From assembly GCA_964505385.1 (NCBI GenBank), contig CAZDIA010000013.1, positions 1 to 64,000 of the forward strand: DNA of 64,000 bases, read 5' to 3'. Of this stretch, positions 1 to 9,326 are shown piece after piece. Source of the DNA: SLJN01 sp964505385. Lineage in GTDB: Bacteria; Bacteroidota; Rhodothermia; Balneolales; Natronogracilivirgulaceae. Below the pieces are notes generated by a model. It worked only from the letters and a program-made list of their open reading frames with translations. It had not been told where the DNA came from and did not search any database. Made by a program: the position numbers and the translations under genes. Position 1 is the stretch's first letter. Each line of letters starts with the position of its first letter.

Positions 1-177
1 ACGCGTAACCGGAACAGCGGTCAGTTTGCATCGTGGCAGTCAGACTCAAATCTGGCAGATAAAGATTTCAAATGATAAAGAAAAATTGGTTTGTGTGAGC
101 CGATGCACACTCGCTGTGATACCGCTGCCGGATGATCGAACATGAATCCCGGTGTAGTTTACTTCAGTCCGGCTGTT

Positions 178-320
178 TCTCGTTTGTCGTTAGTTGTTTC
201 TCCTTAGTTGGCTCGGATTTTGTGAAATTAAGTTTCGACAAAGAGAAAGATCTTATGAAGATGCAAAAAAGTTAAGCATTGGAATGAGCAAACTAAAAAA
301 TCAACTAAACGACAAACGAG
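178..320. repeat. Imperfect inverted repeat (CGTTTGTCGTTAGTTG arms)
   Basis: The left arm CTCGTTTGTCGTTAGTTG at about 178-195 is nearly the reverse complement of CAACTAAACGACAAACGAG at about 302-320, with one base of indel. The roughly 105 bases between them would form the loop. A further CGACAAAC follows at about 331. The only open frame through it begins with TTG and looks like chance, so I do not call a gene. Role unknown. Confidence 0.6.
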
Positions 321-350
321 TAATGACAAACGACAAACACGGTAGCAAAC

Positions 351-421
351 CGCAGCCCATGTTGCAACTACAATCGCTGAATAAGGGCCATATAAAGTGG
401 TGATAGGAACTTGAGGTAAAT
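351..421. repeat. Dispersed ~70 bp intergenic repeat, copy 1
   Basis: The segment running from CCCATGTTGCAACTACAA to GGAACTTGAGGTAAAT recurs at about 9327-9393 in the same orientation with scattered substitutions. Both copies are non-coding and lie at the edges of the efflux cluster and its flanking gene. It does not resemble a tRNA or a terminator. Confidence 0.6.
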
Positions 422-434
422 ATTCAATCCGGGT

Positions 435-1148
435 CTACTGATATACCTGTTGCATCAGTTTTCTTTTGGCAACCGGGAAAATAGTTTCTTTGAAAGGCAT
501 ATCCAGGTCGGTATGGAAAGAATAGGTTGCCGGATTAGGGAGTTCTTTGCGCTGATCCAATAACTTCAGCTTAACCGTTGAGGGATCCTGCTCAAGAAAT
601 TTTTGGGATATTGACTTAAGATAAGAAGTTTTAAGGCTGCGATACCGGTTTTCAGAGCTTGTAAACAGTGACAGCTCATACCGATAGAGTTTCAGGTCTT
701 TGATGGAATTATCCGGTACAAAGAAATATCCCTCATCCCGATAATTGGGAACAATCCCGACGTTATCCACATCCATGCGTTCATCAACAAACTCAAAAAC
801 AGAAACCCCCTCATCAATCGCTTCTTTTATTTGTGGTTCAGCCCATTCAATTATTCTTCTTACCGGGTTGATCTGATCCTGATTCAGGTCCAAATGCTCA
901 TAGATGATTTCTTTGTTTTCCAGGTCGATGTCTTTGATCTCTCTGGGTAACTCCTGATCCATCCTATCCAGGCTCTCTTTCAGCTCCAGAAGGGTTTTGT
1001 GTAAGTTAATTAAGTCCGCAAGTTCAGGATACAGACGGTTACGTTTAAATTTCTCCCGGCTGGTTTGCAGCCCGGCGAGTATTCTGTATTGTTTGGCTTC
1101 CTCATCAGCATCAACAGAAGTAAACATCTCCAAATTCAACTTGGACAT
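435..1148 (-). CDS. Hypothetical protein, helix-rich, 237 aa
   Basis: I do not recognise this protein. It has no signal peptide or membrane segment and should be cytoplasmic. Residues about 35-105 are strongly charged and helical, with Leu/Glu/Lys spacing that could form a coiled coil. The C-terminal half is more mixed and contains aromatic-rich stretches (YFFVPDN near 142). The ATG start is preceded by a T-rich plus-strand stretch, giving an A-rich leader. It stands alone: the next gene in the same direction upstream is the RND permease, 457 bases away across a repeat region, so no operon partner suggests a role. The full-length frame with normal composition supports a real gene. Function unknown. 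Confidence 0.7.
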   Translation of the reverse strand: MSKLNLEMFTSVDADEEAKQYRILAGLQTSREKFKRNRLYPELADLINLHKTLLELKESLDRMDQELPREIKDIDLENKEIIYEHLDLNQDQINPVRRIIEWAEPQIKEAIDEGVSVFEFVDERMDVDNVGIVPNYRDEGYFFVPDNSIKDLKLYRYELSLFTSSENRYRSLKTSYLKSISQKFLEQDPSTVKLKLLDQRKELPNPATYSFHTDLDMPFKETIFPVAKRKLMQQVYQ

Positions 1149-1354
1149 AACACCTTTTTTATTTTTTTAAGGAACATCATCTAAACACCACACATAAACG
1201 AAACAAAAGAAATAATTGACATGTAATCACACTTACATTAACAGATGATTTTGCAGAACTGCCAACCTCAGTTCGATTGCTTCTTAATTTATTCAGGATT
1301 TTTGTAAGTAACTGATAAGATTTTATTTATTGCACTTGCCCCCTGCCGTATTTT

Positions 1355-1530
1355 AGGAAATTTACGCACCTGCAGGAAGTTTCACCACCACGAGCACTAC
1401 CAATGCACCACGCACACAACGAATGTATCATTTTAAATAAAACATATTGCCCGTTGCGCCTTCTTTGTGCCCGTTGTGGTTAGACAAACAGGAGATTCAC
1501 CAAAACGATCACAACGAAGAGATCCCAACA
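1355..1530 (+). repeat. Dispersed intergenic repeat (GTGCCCGTTGTGGTTAGA family), copy 1
   Basis: The core GCGCCTTCTTTGTGCCCGTT followed by GTGGTTAGA (about 1456-1484) is repeated exactly at about 32461-32489 and, inverted, at 36402-36430. Flanking similarity includes AGGAAGTTTCA upstream and ACAAACAGG...GATCACAACGA downstream, so the unit is well over 100 bases. It fills most of the gap between the RND permease gene and the hypothetical gene at 435-1148. The rest of 1149-1605 shows nothing else. Confidence 0.75.
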
Positions 1531-1605
1531 AAAAACGGAGCCTGGAAAACTGATTTCCATGACTCCGCTTCTAATCATAAAGATGCCGGGGCTATCAGGA
1601 GTTTT

Positions 1606-4600
1606 CTACTCTCCACGCCAAACTTTTCTAAGTTTTACAGCAAAGGAATCCATCACCGAATAAATAACCGGAACTATTACCAGGGTCAGGAACGTAGCAA
1701 AAATTAATCCACTGATAATCGTGATGCCCATCGGCCCCCAGAATTCGGTATTTTCCGTACCGAGTTGGAAATCCGGATCGAATTCGGTCAGAAAACCAAC
1801 AAAATCAATGTTAATACCGAAAGTTAGCGGAACCAATCCGAGTATAGTCGTGGTCGCAGTCAACAGTACCGGCCTGAGACGTATCGCGCCGGCCTCAACT
1901 ATCGCATCTTTTTTGGTTTTACCACTTTTAAGCATCTGCTGGACATAATCCACCAATACAATATTATTGATACAGACAATACCTGCAAGACTGATTACCC
2001 CGACAAAGGGCATCGAACCGAACATGGTTCGGCTAAGTGTTAGTCCGAGTAATACACCTATCAAACTGAGGCCTACAGCCGTGACAATTATAAAGGGCAC
2101 GTTTATGTTGTTAAATTTGGTCAGAATGATCAAAAAGATAAGTGCAAAACTCATAGCAAGTGCTACACTTAAAAACTCGAATGCTTCTTCCTGATCTTCC
2201 GCCTCGCCCACATATTCAATTTCATAACCCGGCGGCAGTTCATAATCTGCAAGATACTCTTGCACCTGCCCCAATACTTCCGGGCCACTAAAACCGAGTG
2301 CCGCATCTCCTTCTATTGTAGCAGTACGTGCAAGGTCAACCCGTGTGATTACGCCAAGCCCCTCACGTTCTTCAAAATCAGCAACGGATACTAAGGGGAT
2401 CTGGCTTTGACCGGTGTTGACAGCCATATTTTTGAGGCTTTCCAAACTCATGCGATCTTCTTCTTCGAGACGCACGCGTATTTCGTATTCATCTTCGCCA
2501 TCTCTCCACTGGCTTGCTTCTACTCCCTCATAGGCAACACTAACGGTTTGTGCAACATCGCTAAGTGTCAAACCATATTGATTAGCTCTTTCGGAATCGA
2601 TCAGGATTTCATATTCAGGAATCCCGCCGGTAACATTATCACGAAGGTCAGTCAGCCCTTGAATCTGGTCTTCTTCAACCGCAGTCAACAAATCATCCCG
2701 AATATCTTCGGTAATGTTGACGATTTGATCAAAATCCGGGCCGGATATCTCTATTTCTACCGGCAATCCTGTGGGCGGGCCTATATCCTCCTGATCAACC
2801 TGAATAAAAATATCCGGTATATCCTGTAAAAGTTCACGAATTCGGTTCAGAGTTACACCACTTGGTTCCGTTCGATCGCCATAATCAACCATATTCATGG
2901 TGATTCGCGATTCATTTGGGTTAGGAGGGCCGGCCATCCCCAGAGTTACACCGCTGTTCAACAGGATATTTTCAACACCTTCATATGCCTCCGGATAATC
3001 AACCATCATCTGGTCCAACTCATCCTGTATATCTCTGGTTACCCGGTCTGTGGCTTCCAGATTCATTCCAATAGGGCCTTCAATTTCAACTCTGATCTGA
3101 TTCGGGTCGACATCCGGGAAAAAGGTTACCCCGGTTGGAGCGACCATAAACATACCAATTATTGCAAACAGTGAACCGAATGCAATGTTAACAAGCCTTG
3201 AGCGATTATCGGTAATTATGAGTGATTGCCGCTTTCCACGCAGCATCCCTAAAAGGCCGATTACTACTACAGCTGCAGGAAACATCATGATACCGATTAT
3301 TTCATTGCCGGTAATATCCCTTCCTGCCAGATATACAATTCCAAGAATGAAGCCAATAACAAGCCCGAATGCGAGTCCTCCAATAACGCTTCGGCTTCCG
3401 CCAACAAAAATCGCTTCAAGAGTGTGTATGATTATACCGATCACTCCCAAAGCCAACAAAATACCACCTGGAATTAACAGAACCAGGCCGGACGCTTCCG
3501 CTAACCCATAAACAAGACCCCCGAGAACCAATAAGAGTACCCCGGTGGTAAAGGATATCATGCTGAAAGCATTACGCCAGAATGCATAACGTACAGAATA
3601 ATCTCTTTCAAGCATCCAGCGCAGAAAGTTCTTGTATCGCTCAATAACAGCAGGTAATGCAATTGTGGTAAACCAGCCTGATATAGGTTTTACAATGTAT
3701 TTATATGTAATCACAAAAAACAGGACTACCAGACCGAAAGAAGCCAGAGAAATCGGATTGGCAAATCCAATAATCAGAGCGGTAAGCGCTATAATTCCAT
3801 AAGCGAATCGTTTTGCCCAAATACCAACAGGTTTTGGTTCTTCACTTTCCAATCTGACGACAATTCCGGTTAGTACCGGGTAAATAATTAGAGCTATAAA
3901 TAATGAACTTGCCAGTACAATGATCAGCGTGATCGGTAAATAACTCATGAATTGGCCAATGATGCCAGGCCATAGTAACAGCGGCGCGAAGGCGGCAACC
4001 AAAGTAGCTGTGGCGGCAATGAGCGCATAGCCGACCTCGCTGGTTGCCCTTCTGGCCGCGTCAAACCGTTCATACCCCATCTCACGGTAGCGGTAAATGT
4101 TTTCAACCACCACCACGGAGTTATCCACCAGAAGCCCCAATGCCACAATTAAACTGAACAGTATGATAAAATTAACCGTGAAGCCGGATAGCGTAAGAAT
4201 AATAAAGCCAACAAGTATAGCAAGAGGTACCGCGGTTCCTACCAGCAGAGCGTTACGCAACCCGAGGAAGAAAACCAGCACCAGAACAACAAACAACATC
4301 CCGCTGATGATGCTGTTCTCAAGATCTGAAATCAGATCCCGCACATTTTCACTTTGATCCCCGGTCATTGTAACCTGAGTACCCGCAGGCAGATGATATT
4401 CGGCAAGCAGCTCCTTTACTTCGTCCGTAGTCTCAAGAACATTGGCACCGGAGCGCTGAATAATATCAAGGCTCACCACTTCATTCATTTCGGCTTCCTC
4501 CATCGGAATCCGCTCAATGGTGCCCTCATTATCCTCTGTCTGAAAAGCTTTAAGCGTTGAGTAGCTTTCACGGTCGGCAAAACCGAAGACCACATCGGCC

Positions 4601-5388
4601 AGATCGCGCATATAAACTGGTGGACTACGCTCACCGGTTTCAGGATCTACCGGAGTATGAACCACTAAATCTTCGATCTCACTCGGATCATCAAATTCGC
4701 CGCTGATCCGCAATAAGTATTCCATGAAATCGACATCCACCGTACCCCCGGGAACGGTTAGGTTTTCCGCCTGTATAGCGCCGATCATTTGCTCGAAGCT
4801 GGTGCCGTAACTTAAGTAGCGTTCAAGATCGACATTAACCTGAATCTCACGTTCAACACCGCCGACTACGTCCACTTCCCGAACTCCGCCGAGTGTTTCG
4901 AGCTCATCTTCGAGATCATCAGCAAGATCGGTAAGGCGGGATAAGTCATAATCAGCACTCAGATTTACGGTGAGTACCGGAAAATCATCCAAATCAATTT
5001 CGGTAATTATCGGCTCCTCTACATCATCCGGGATTTCCGGCCGCGCGAGATCAACCTGTTCTCTGACTTCCTGGCTGGCTTCAATGCGATCCACATCGAG
5101 GTCGAACTCAACCACAATCATACTCAGGCTTTCCTGAGTGGTCGAAGTGATTTCATCAACTCCTTCAATACCCTGTAATTCTCTTTCAATAGGTTGAGTA
5201 ACCAGCGATTCCATATCAGTCGGACCGATACCCGGATAAATTGTGGTGACCACATAAATCGGGATATCGATATCCGGTGATGACTCTTTGGGAATAGTTA
5301 CGTAAGCTACCGCACCACCTATCACCAGGATTATGGCCAGAACTATTACAGCGATACGGTTTTTAATCGAAATGTCAACTGCTTTCAT
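1606..5388 (-). CDS. RND efflux transporter permease, AcrB/CusA type, with enlarged membrane region
   Basis: Inner-membrane proton-driven pump subunit of a tripartite efflux system. The first transmembrane helix (residues about 12-32) is followed by a porter domain, and TM2-TM6 lie at about 350-510. The family signature LLVDNSVVVVENIYRYREMG sits in TM4 at about 415-435. The second porter domain starts near PDVDPN (about 757), and a second helix bundle ends the protein. At 1260 residues it is roughly 200 longer than AcrB. The excess lies between TM6 and TM7 (about 510-725) and is very hydrophobic, with five or six extra predicted membrane segments. Adaptor and channel genes lie directly upstream on the same strand (52-base gap). 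The substrate cannot be told from sequence. Confidence 0.93.
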   Translation of the reverse strand: MKAVDISIKNRIAVIVLAIILVIGGAVAYVTIPKESSPDIDIPIYVVTTIYPGIGPTDMESLVTQPIERELQGIEGVDEITSTTQESLSMIVVEFDLDVDRIEASQEVREQVDLARPEIPDDVEEPIITEIDLDDFPVLTVNLSADYDLSRLTDLADDLEDELETLGGVREVDVVGGVEREIQVNVDLERYLSYGTSFEQMIGAIQAENLTVPGGTVDVDFMEYLLRISGEFDDPSEIEDLVVHTPVDPETGERSPPVYMRDLADVVFGFADRESYSTLKAFQTEDNEGTIERIPMEEAEMNEVVSLDIIQRSGANVLETTDEVKELLAEYHLPAGTQVTMTGDQSENVRDLISDLENSIISGMLFVVLVLVFFLGLRNALLVGTAVPLAILVGFIILTLSGFTVNFIILFSLIVALGLLVDNSVVVVENIYRYREMGYERFDAARRATSEVGYALIAATATLVAAFAPLLLWPGIIGQFMSYLPITLIIVLASSLFIALIIYPVLTGIVVRLESEEPKPVGIWAKRFAYGIIALTALIIGFANPISLASFGLVVLFFVITYKYIVKPISGWFTTIALPAVIERYKNFLRWMLERDYSVRYAFWRNAFSMISFTTGVLLLVLGGLVYGLAEASGLVLLIPGGILLALGVIGIIIHTLEAIFVGGSRSVIGGLAFGLVIGFILGIVYLAGRDITGNEIIGIMMFPAAVVVIGLLGMLRGKRQSLIITDNRSRLVNIAFGSLFAIIGMFMVAPTGVTFFPDVDPNQIRVEIEGPIGMNLEATDRVTRDIQDELDQMMVDYPEAYEGVENILLNSGVTLGMAGPPNPNESRITMNMVDYGDRTEPSGVTLNRIRELLQDIPDIFIQVDQEDIGPPTGLPVEIEISGPDFDQIVNITEDIRDDLLTAVEEDQIQGLTDLRDNVTGGIPEYEILIDSERANQYGLTLSDVAQTVSVAYEGVEASQWRDGEDEYEIRVRLEEEDRMSLESLKNMAVNTGQSQIPLVSVADFEEREGLGVITRVDLARTATIEGDAALGFSGPEVLGQVQEYLADYELPPGYEIEYVGEAEDQEEAFEFLSVALAMSFALIFLIILTKFNNINVPFIIVTAVGLSLIGVLLGLTLSRTMFGSMPFVGVISLAGIVCINNIVLVDYVQQMLKSGKTKKDAIVEAGAIRLRPVLLTATTTILGLVPLTFGINIDFVGFLTEFDPDFQLGTENTEFWGPMGITIISGLIFATFLTLVIVPVIYSVMDSFAVKLRKVWRGE

Positions 5389-5440
5389 GCGAAAATACTA
5401 TCCAATGGATCTGATTAAATGTTGCTGACGACGCCGGAAA

Positions 5441-6532
5441 TTAATTTCCATCCCCTGTCTCAATTGCATCTTCAACTTCGTCATGTCTTTGTAAAATTTG
5501 CAGCCTATCCCCTTCATTAAGATTCCTGTGGCCTACAGTAACAATCTCATCTCCTTCTTCCAGGCCGTCAGTAATCAAAAGCTGACCGGCTGAAGAAGGG
5601 CCTACTTCCACCCTTCTGATTTCAGCTGCCGGAGGGTCCTCATCCCGGTTAACAACAAACACATTGCGCCCATCAAGGTCCAGAAAAACCGCGGTACGGG
5701 GAACTACTATTGCATCCTCCTGTGTGCTGCGCATTACATTAATATTTGCCATCATATCCGGCCTGAGTTGCCCGCCGGTATTTTCAAGCTCTATTTCTAT
5801 GGGGAAGGTTCGGTTATCAGGGTCAACAACACTTCCGGCATATGTTACCTCACCTTCTATGAAGTAATCTCCGTATGATCTGAAATCAAGCTGTACGGGA
5901 GTACCTTCCCGTATGTCATCAATGTAGCGTTCTGCTATGCCAGCATTTACTTGTACCGTTTCAGTGTTTACAAGCCGTACGACCGGTGTTCCTTCTCCTA
6001 CCAACTCACCGCTTTTGACCATTCGCTCCTCCACCCGGCCGTTAAATGGAGCTTCGAGATCCGCATTTCGCAGCTGTCTCTCAGCCTGGTTCAATTGTGA
6101 GCGGGCCTGGGTAAGCTGTGCCCTGGTGGAACTAAAATCGAGTGATGTGATGATGGAATCCGCAAGAAGTGGTTCCTGGCGCTCATAAGTTTCACGTGCC
6201 AGTTCGTAATTCGCCTGGGCAGATTCCACGTTGGCCTGTAGCAATTCATCATCAAGACTGGATATGACCTCCCCTTCCTGAACTTCAGTGCCGCGGCGTG
6301 CGATCTGTTGCACACGGCCGCCGGCTTCTGTGGCTACTACCGCATCATCCAACGCTTCAACTTCGCCTGTGACCTGGATGTATTCCTCAAACAGCTGGGG
6401 TTCAAGCTGGAGTGTTTCAACAGCCAACTGGCGATAACGTTCATTATTTTCTTCTTCTGCTTCTTCACAGGAAATCAGAAACAACAGCGGGATGAAACTT
6501 AACGCTGCAAACTTGACTATTCTGTACTGCAT
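5441..6532 (-). CDS. RND efflux periplasmic adaptor (membrane fusion protein), lipoprotein
   Basis: This is the HlyD/AcrA-type adaptor that bridges the inner-membrane pump and the outer-membrane channel. The N-terminus is a lipoprotein signal: hydrophobic residues 7-21, then the lipobox LISC with the acylated Cys at 22, so it should be membrane-anchored in the periplasm. A beta-barrel/lipoyl-like half (VVATEAGGRVQQI, about 65-77) leads into a helical hairpin (about 95-150, coiled-coil composition), the second lipoyl half (LEAPFNGRVEE, about 158) and membrane-proximal domains. It ends acid-rich. It lies 22 bases downstream of the tolC-like gene and 52 upstream of the permease, so one transcript is likely. 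Confidence 0.93.
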   Translation of the reverse strand: MQYRIVKFAALSFIPLLFLISCEEAEEENNERYRQLAVETLQLEPQLFEEYIQVTGEVEALDDAVVATEAGGRVQQIARRGTEVQEGEVISSLDDELLQANVESAQANYELARETYERQEPLLADSIITSLDFSSTRAQLTQARSQLNQAERQLRNADLEAPFNGRVEERMVKSGELVGEGTPVVRLVNTETVQVNAGIAERYIDDIREGTPVQLDFRSYGDYFIEGEVTYAGSVVDPDNRTFPIEIELENTGGQLRPDMMANINVMRSTQEDAIVVPRTAVFLDLDGRNVFVVNRDEDPPAAEIRRVEVGPSSAGQLLITDGLEEGDEIVTVGHRNLNEGDRLQILQRHDEVEDAIETGDGN

Positions 6533-6554
6533 TAATATTTACTGTAATTTAAAA

Positions 6555-8171
6555 TTAAGGTTCTATGAACAGATCGGGCATGTCTTCTTCAACCGCCGTT
6601 ACTGATCGGCCGATGGCCAGTTCAAAGTTACTCAATGCCACAAGGTAATCGTGCAACGCACTTAGATAGTTCAGCCTGCTTTGATCTAATTGCTGAGAAG
6701 CCTGTCTTTCTTCAAGTGAAGTACCTACTCCTTCGCGCAATCGCTGTCTGGCAAAATCATAATTAAGTTCAGCCTGCTCTATATTACGTTCCTGGCTTTC
6801 AATACGGCGTTCTGCAGTTCTCAGGTTTCTCACCGCTTCCTCAACTTCAAGCCGTACCGCTTCGTCAAGCTGTTCTTTCTGAAGCTCTGCCTCGCGAGTC
6901 TGCACGCGAGCCTGTTGATTTGCAGCCCTTCTTTGAAATCCGTCAAAAATATTCCAGCTCAAAGATATACCCACTGCAAAGTTTGGATTCCAATAGTTGT
7001 CCTCGAAAAAACCGAGATCCTGCGTTTCAAATGTAAACGGATCTTCGGGTGAAGACAGAACCTGAGTGCGATCACCCGGGACCCTTCCGAGTTGGCTGTA
7101 GTTGGCAAATGCGTTGACCGTAGGGTAATATTGAGCGGATGCCATATCCTGTTCAATTTCTCCAAGTTCTATTGCACCCTGGGCCTGATCAATATCTGAT
7201 CGCATTTCCAGCGCTGCCTGATACGCATCCTCAATATCCATCAGAGCCACATCGGGTAAATCAACCATTTCCAACTGGCCAAGAAGCCGGATCGGTTGCT
7301 CAACAGGTATTCCGAGAATCATATTGAGGTTTCTCAAGGCAATATCGCTTTCATTTTCAGCTTCAATTAATTCAGTTTCCAGGTTTACCAGTTCAACTTC
7401 AGCTGTTTCGCGATCAAATCTCGAAACCACTCCCTGCTCAACCGACTGGCGTGTCTCTTCTACTGTTTCACGGGTTCGATCAACACTTTCTTCAAGAACA
7501 TTTACTTGTTGCTTGGCAAGTAACGCACCGTAGAATATAGTTCTGACCTGGTCAATAACTACCTGTGTTTCCCTTTCAAGCCCGTCACGACTCACCTGTT
7601 GAAACTGCTCCGCGCCTCGAATAGCGGCAAACGCAGCGCCATTGAAAAGAGTTTGAGTGAAACTGAACGCCCCGGTAAACTCATTATCTACTCCAAAAGG
7701 ATCATCCGCTTCTTCAGGAGGCGTAATACCGGCTTCCAAATAACCTTCTACCTGACGTTCCCGGAAATCATCAAGAGGCATCGGATCTTCGCCCTGCATA
7801 CGTTGAAATTCATTGAACTGCAGCCAGTCGACTGCACCAAGGCCATCAAATATCCCTCCCGCTTCTGCGCCTGCAAACGGGTTTGCTGTAACAACATTTC
7901 GCTGATATTCAAAACTCCCTGATAACTGCGGATAGACAGCCCCCCAAGCTTCTGTTACCTGGTGACGGGACATCTCAACAGCTAACTCTTCCTCACGAAT
8001 ATTAAAATTTTCCGAGAGTGCGATTCGCACAGCTTCATCCAATGTAAGAGTTAGTGTATCACCAGGCTCCGGAGTGGCTCCGGGAGTATTTGCATTCACT
8101 GAATCTGCTCCAAAAGCGAAAAGTCCTAAAACAACAATTACCGAAAAATGAAATAAAGTAGTTAGCTTCAA
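6555..8171 (-). CDS. TolC-family outer membrane efflux protein
   Basis: Outer-membrane channel of the tripartite pump. It has a Sec signal peptide (residues 1-27, ending near SVNA) followed by two repeated OEP units. The first opens at TLTLDEAVRIALSENFNI (about 41), the second near VDLPDVALMDIEDAY (about 306), and both have long alpha-helical, Gln/Glu/Arg-rich stretches typical of the tunnel barrel. At 538 residues it is within the family range. No ATG precedes the signal peptide; the best start is TTG at 8169-8171, immediately before Lys-Leu-Thr-Thr. It heads the pump gene run on the minus strand, and the regulator gene lies 384 bases upstream. Confidence 0.9.
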   Translation of the reverse strand: MKLTTLFHFSVIVVLGLFAFGADSVNANTPGATPEPGDTLTLTLDEAVRIALSENFNIREEELAVEMSRHQVTEAWGAVYPQLSGSFEYQRNVVTANPFAGAEAGGIFDGLGAVDWLQFNEFQRMQGEDPMPLDDFRERQVEGYLEAGITPPEEADDPFGVDNEFTGAFSFTQTLFNGAAFAAIRGAEQFQQVSRDGLERETQVVIDQVRTIFYGALLAKQQVNVLEESVDRTRETVEETRQSVEQGVVSRFDRETAEVELVNLETELIEAENESDIALRNLNMILGIPVEQPIRLLGQLEMVDLPDVALMDIEDAYQAALEMRSDIDQAQGAIELGEIEQDMASAQYYPTVNAFANYSQLGRVPGDRTQVLSSPEDPFTFETQDLGFFEDNYWNPNFAVGISLSWNIFDGFQRRAANQQARVQTREAELQKEQLDEAVRLEVEEAVRNLRTAERRIESQERNIEQAELNYDFARQRLREGVGTSLEERQASQQLDQSRLNYLSALHDYLVALSNFELAIGRSVTAVEEDMPDLFIEP

Positions 8172-8334
8172 TATACTATAAATTATTGGTTTTTATGCTT
8201 CCTTCTTGCATGTAAAACAAAAAGCATTATGGATATGCCTGATCAGAACAATATAAAAACTTTTATTTAGACGTACAGATAACTAAATGATTGCTTAATG
8301 TTTTTCATTCTCCTAACAACGGAAAAAAATCTTC

Positions 8335-8515
8335 TTCAAGAGTAAATTTAAGAAGATTAAAAGAGGTGAAGAGGTGAAGAATTAAAGAAGTTAAGATAAA
8401 AAAACAGAACCCAACCCCGGTTTTGTTCTAAACCTCTTTCTGATTCTTGACTTCTTAATTTCTTGTCATCTTGAATTCTTCACACCTTTAATTCTTCAAA
8501 AAGAATTTTAGTTCC
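8335..8515. repeat. Imperfect inverted repeat with purine-rich and pyrimidine-rich arms, copy 1
   Basis: The left arm (about 8348-8396) is built on GAAGAGGTGAAGAGGTGAAG and followed by TTAAAGAAGTTAAGAT. The right arm (about 8444-8505) is CTT-rich and contains TTCTTGACTTCTTAATTTC. Together they can fold into a long hairpin with G-T pairs. A relative with GAAGAGGTCAAGAGGTCAAG lies at 48605-48750. It fills the 384-base gap between the tetR gene and the tolC-like gene, where the efflux promoter must also lie. I could not identify a promoter or TetR operator with confidence. Confidence 0.6.
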
Positions 8516-8555
8516 GGTTGTTCGGGTTAGGGCACTGAGAGTCTTCTTACAGATA

Positions 8556-9173
8556 TTATTTAATCAGATATACATCAATCAAGTTAATCATATGCTTTTT
8601 AACGCGTTCCACAAACTCATCAGGATAAAGTTCGCTGCTATTCGATGTTTCAATATTCATTGAACGCTTAATCCAAACATTCTCCACAATTAGTGTGTCT
8701 ATGGTTTTAGCAAGTGTGTGCATAGTCAGAAACGTGTCAACATCTTTAAATGCACCACTTTGCTTGCCCTGTTCTATAGTCTCATGGACATAATTTGTAA
8801 TCTGCTTTGTAACATTTTCGATATTATCAAGGATGTCGGGTCGATCATTCAGCAAACTTCTTTCTCTGCTTGATATAATTATAGGCCGGGGATTTTTAAA
8901 TGCAAACTCCATGTAAGTAATGTTCCACCTCTTAACCCGCTCTGCCGGATCCGGTATTTCTTTACGGATTTTATCAAGCAGATCAAAAACGGCATTGGCA
9001 TACCTGTCCAAAGAAGCCTGAAGCAATTTTTCCTTTGATCCAAAATAATAAGAGAGCATTGCGATGTTAACCTGGGCTTTCTCAGATATAGCCCTGGTTG
9101 TAGTGCCTTCAAATCCATGGTTGGCAAATAAGGTCTCTGCCACATCAAGTATGTGATCTTTTTTTTTCGACAT
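8556..9173 (-). CDS. TetR/AcrR family transcriptional regulator
   Basis: DNA-binding repressor, probably controlling the efflux genes downstream. The TetR_N helix-turn-helix occupies residues about 5-52: ILDVAETLFANHGFEGTTTR, then AISEKAQVNIAMLSYYFGSK. The remaining about 150 residues form the variable ligand-binding and dimerisation domain. Length (205 aa) is usual. It lies on the same strand as the pump genes and 384 bases upstream, the common arrangement for a local regulator, but no operator palindrome was recognised. The ATG start gives Ser-Lys-Lys-Lys-Asp directly before the first helix. The inducer is unknown. Confidence 0.9.
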   Translation of the reverse strand: MSKKKDHILDVAETLFANHGFEGTTTRAISEKAQVNIAMLSYYFGSKEKLLQASLDRYANAVFDLLDKIRKEIPDPAERVKRWNITYMEFAFKNPRPIIISSRERSLLNDRPDILDNIENVTKQITNYVHETIEQGKQSGAFKDVDTFLTMHTLAKTIDTLIVENVWIKRSMNIETSNSSELYPDEFVERVKKHMINLIDVYLIK

Positions 9174-9326
9174 AATTTTTTAGGAGCATTTTAATTTTTA
9201 AAATTATTCCCTGCATTTGCAAAGTAATTACCCGCAGGGATTAAAACAATTCGGTATGTAAAAACATTAAATTAGAAAATGAACACAAGAGCAAACATTA
9301 AACCACAAGAACTGCTCTAAGCCTTA

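Noticed and set aside
194..403. Small open frame on the plus strand near the window start
   Set aside because: It begins with TTG, runs through an inverted repeat and the dispersed 70-base repeat, and has no recognisable protein features.
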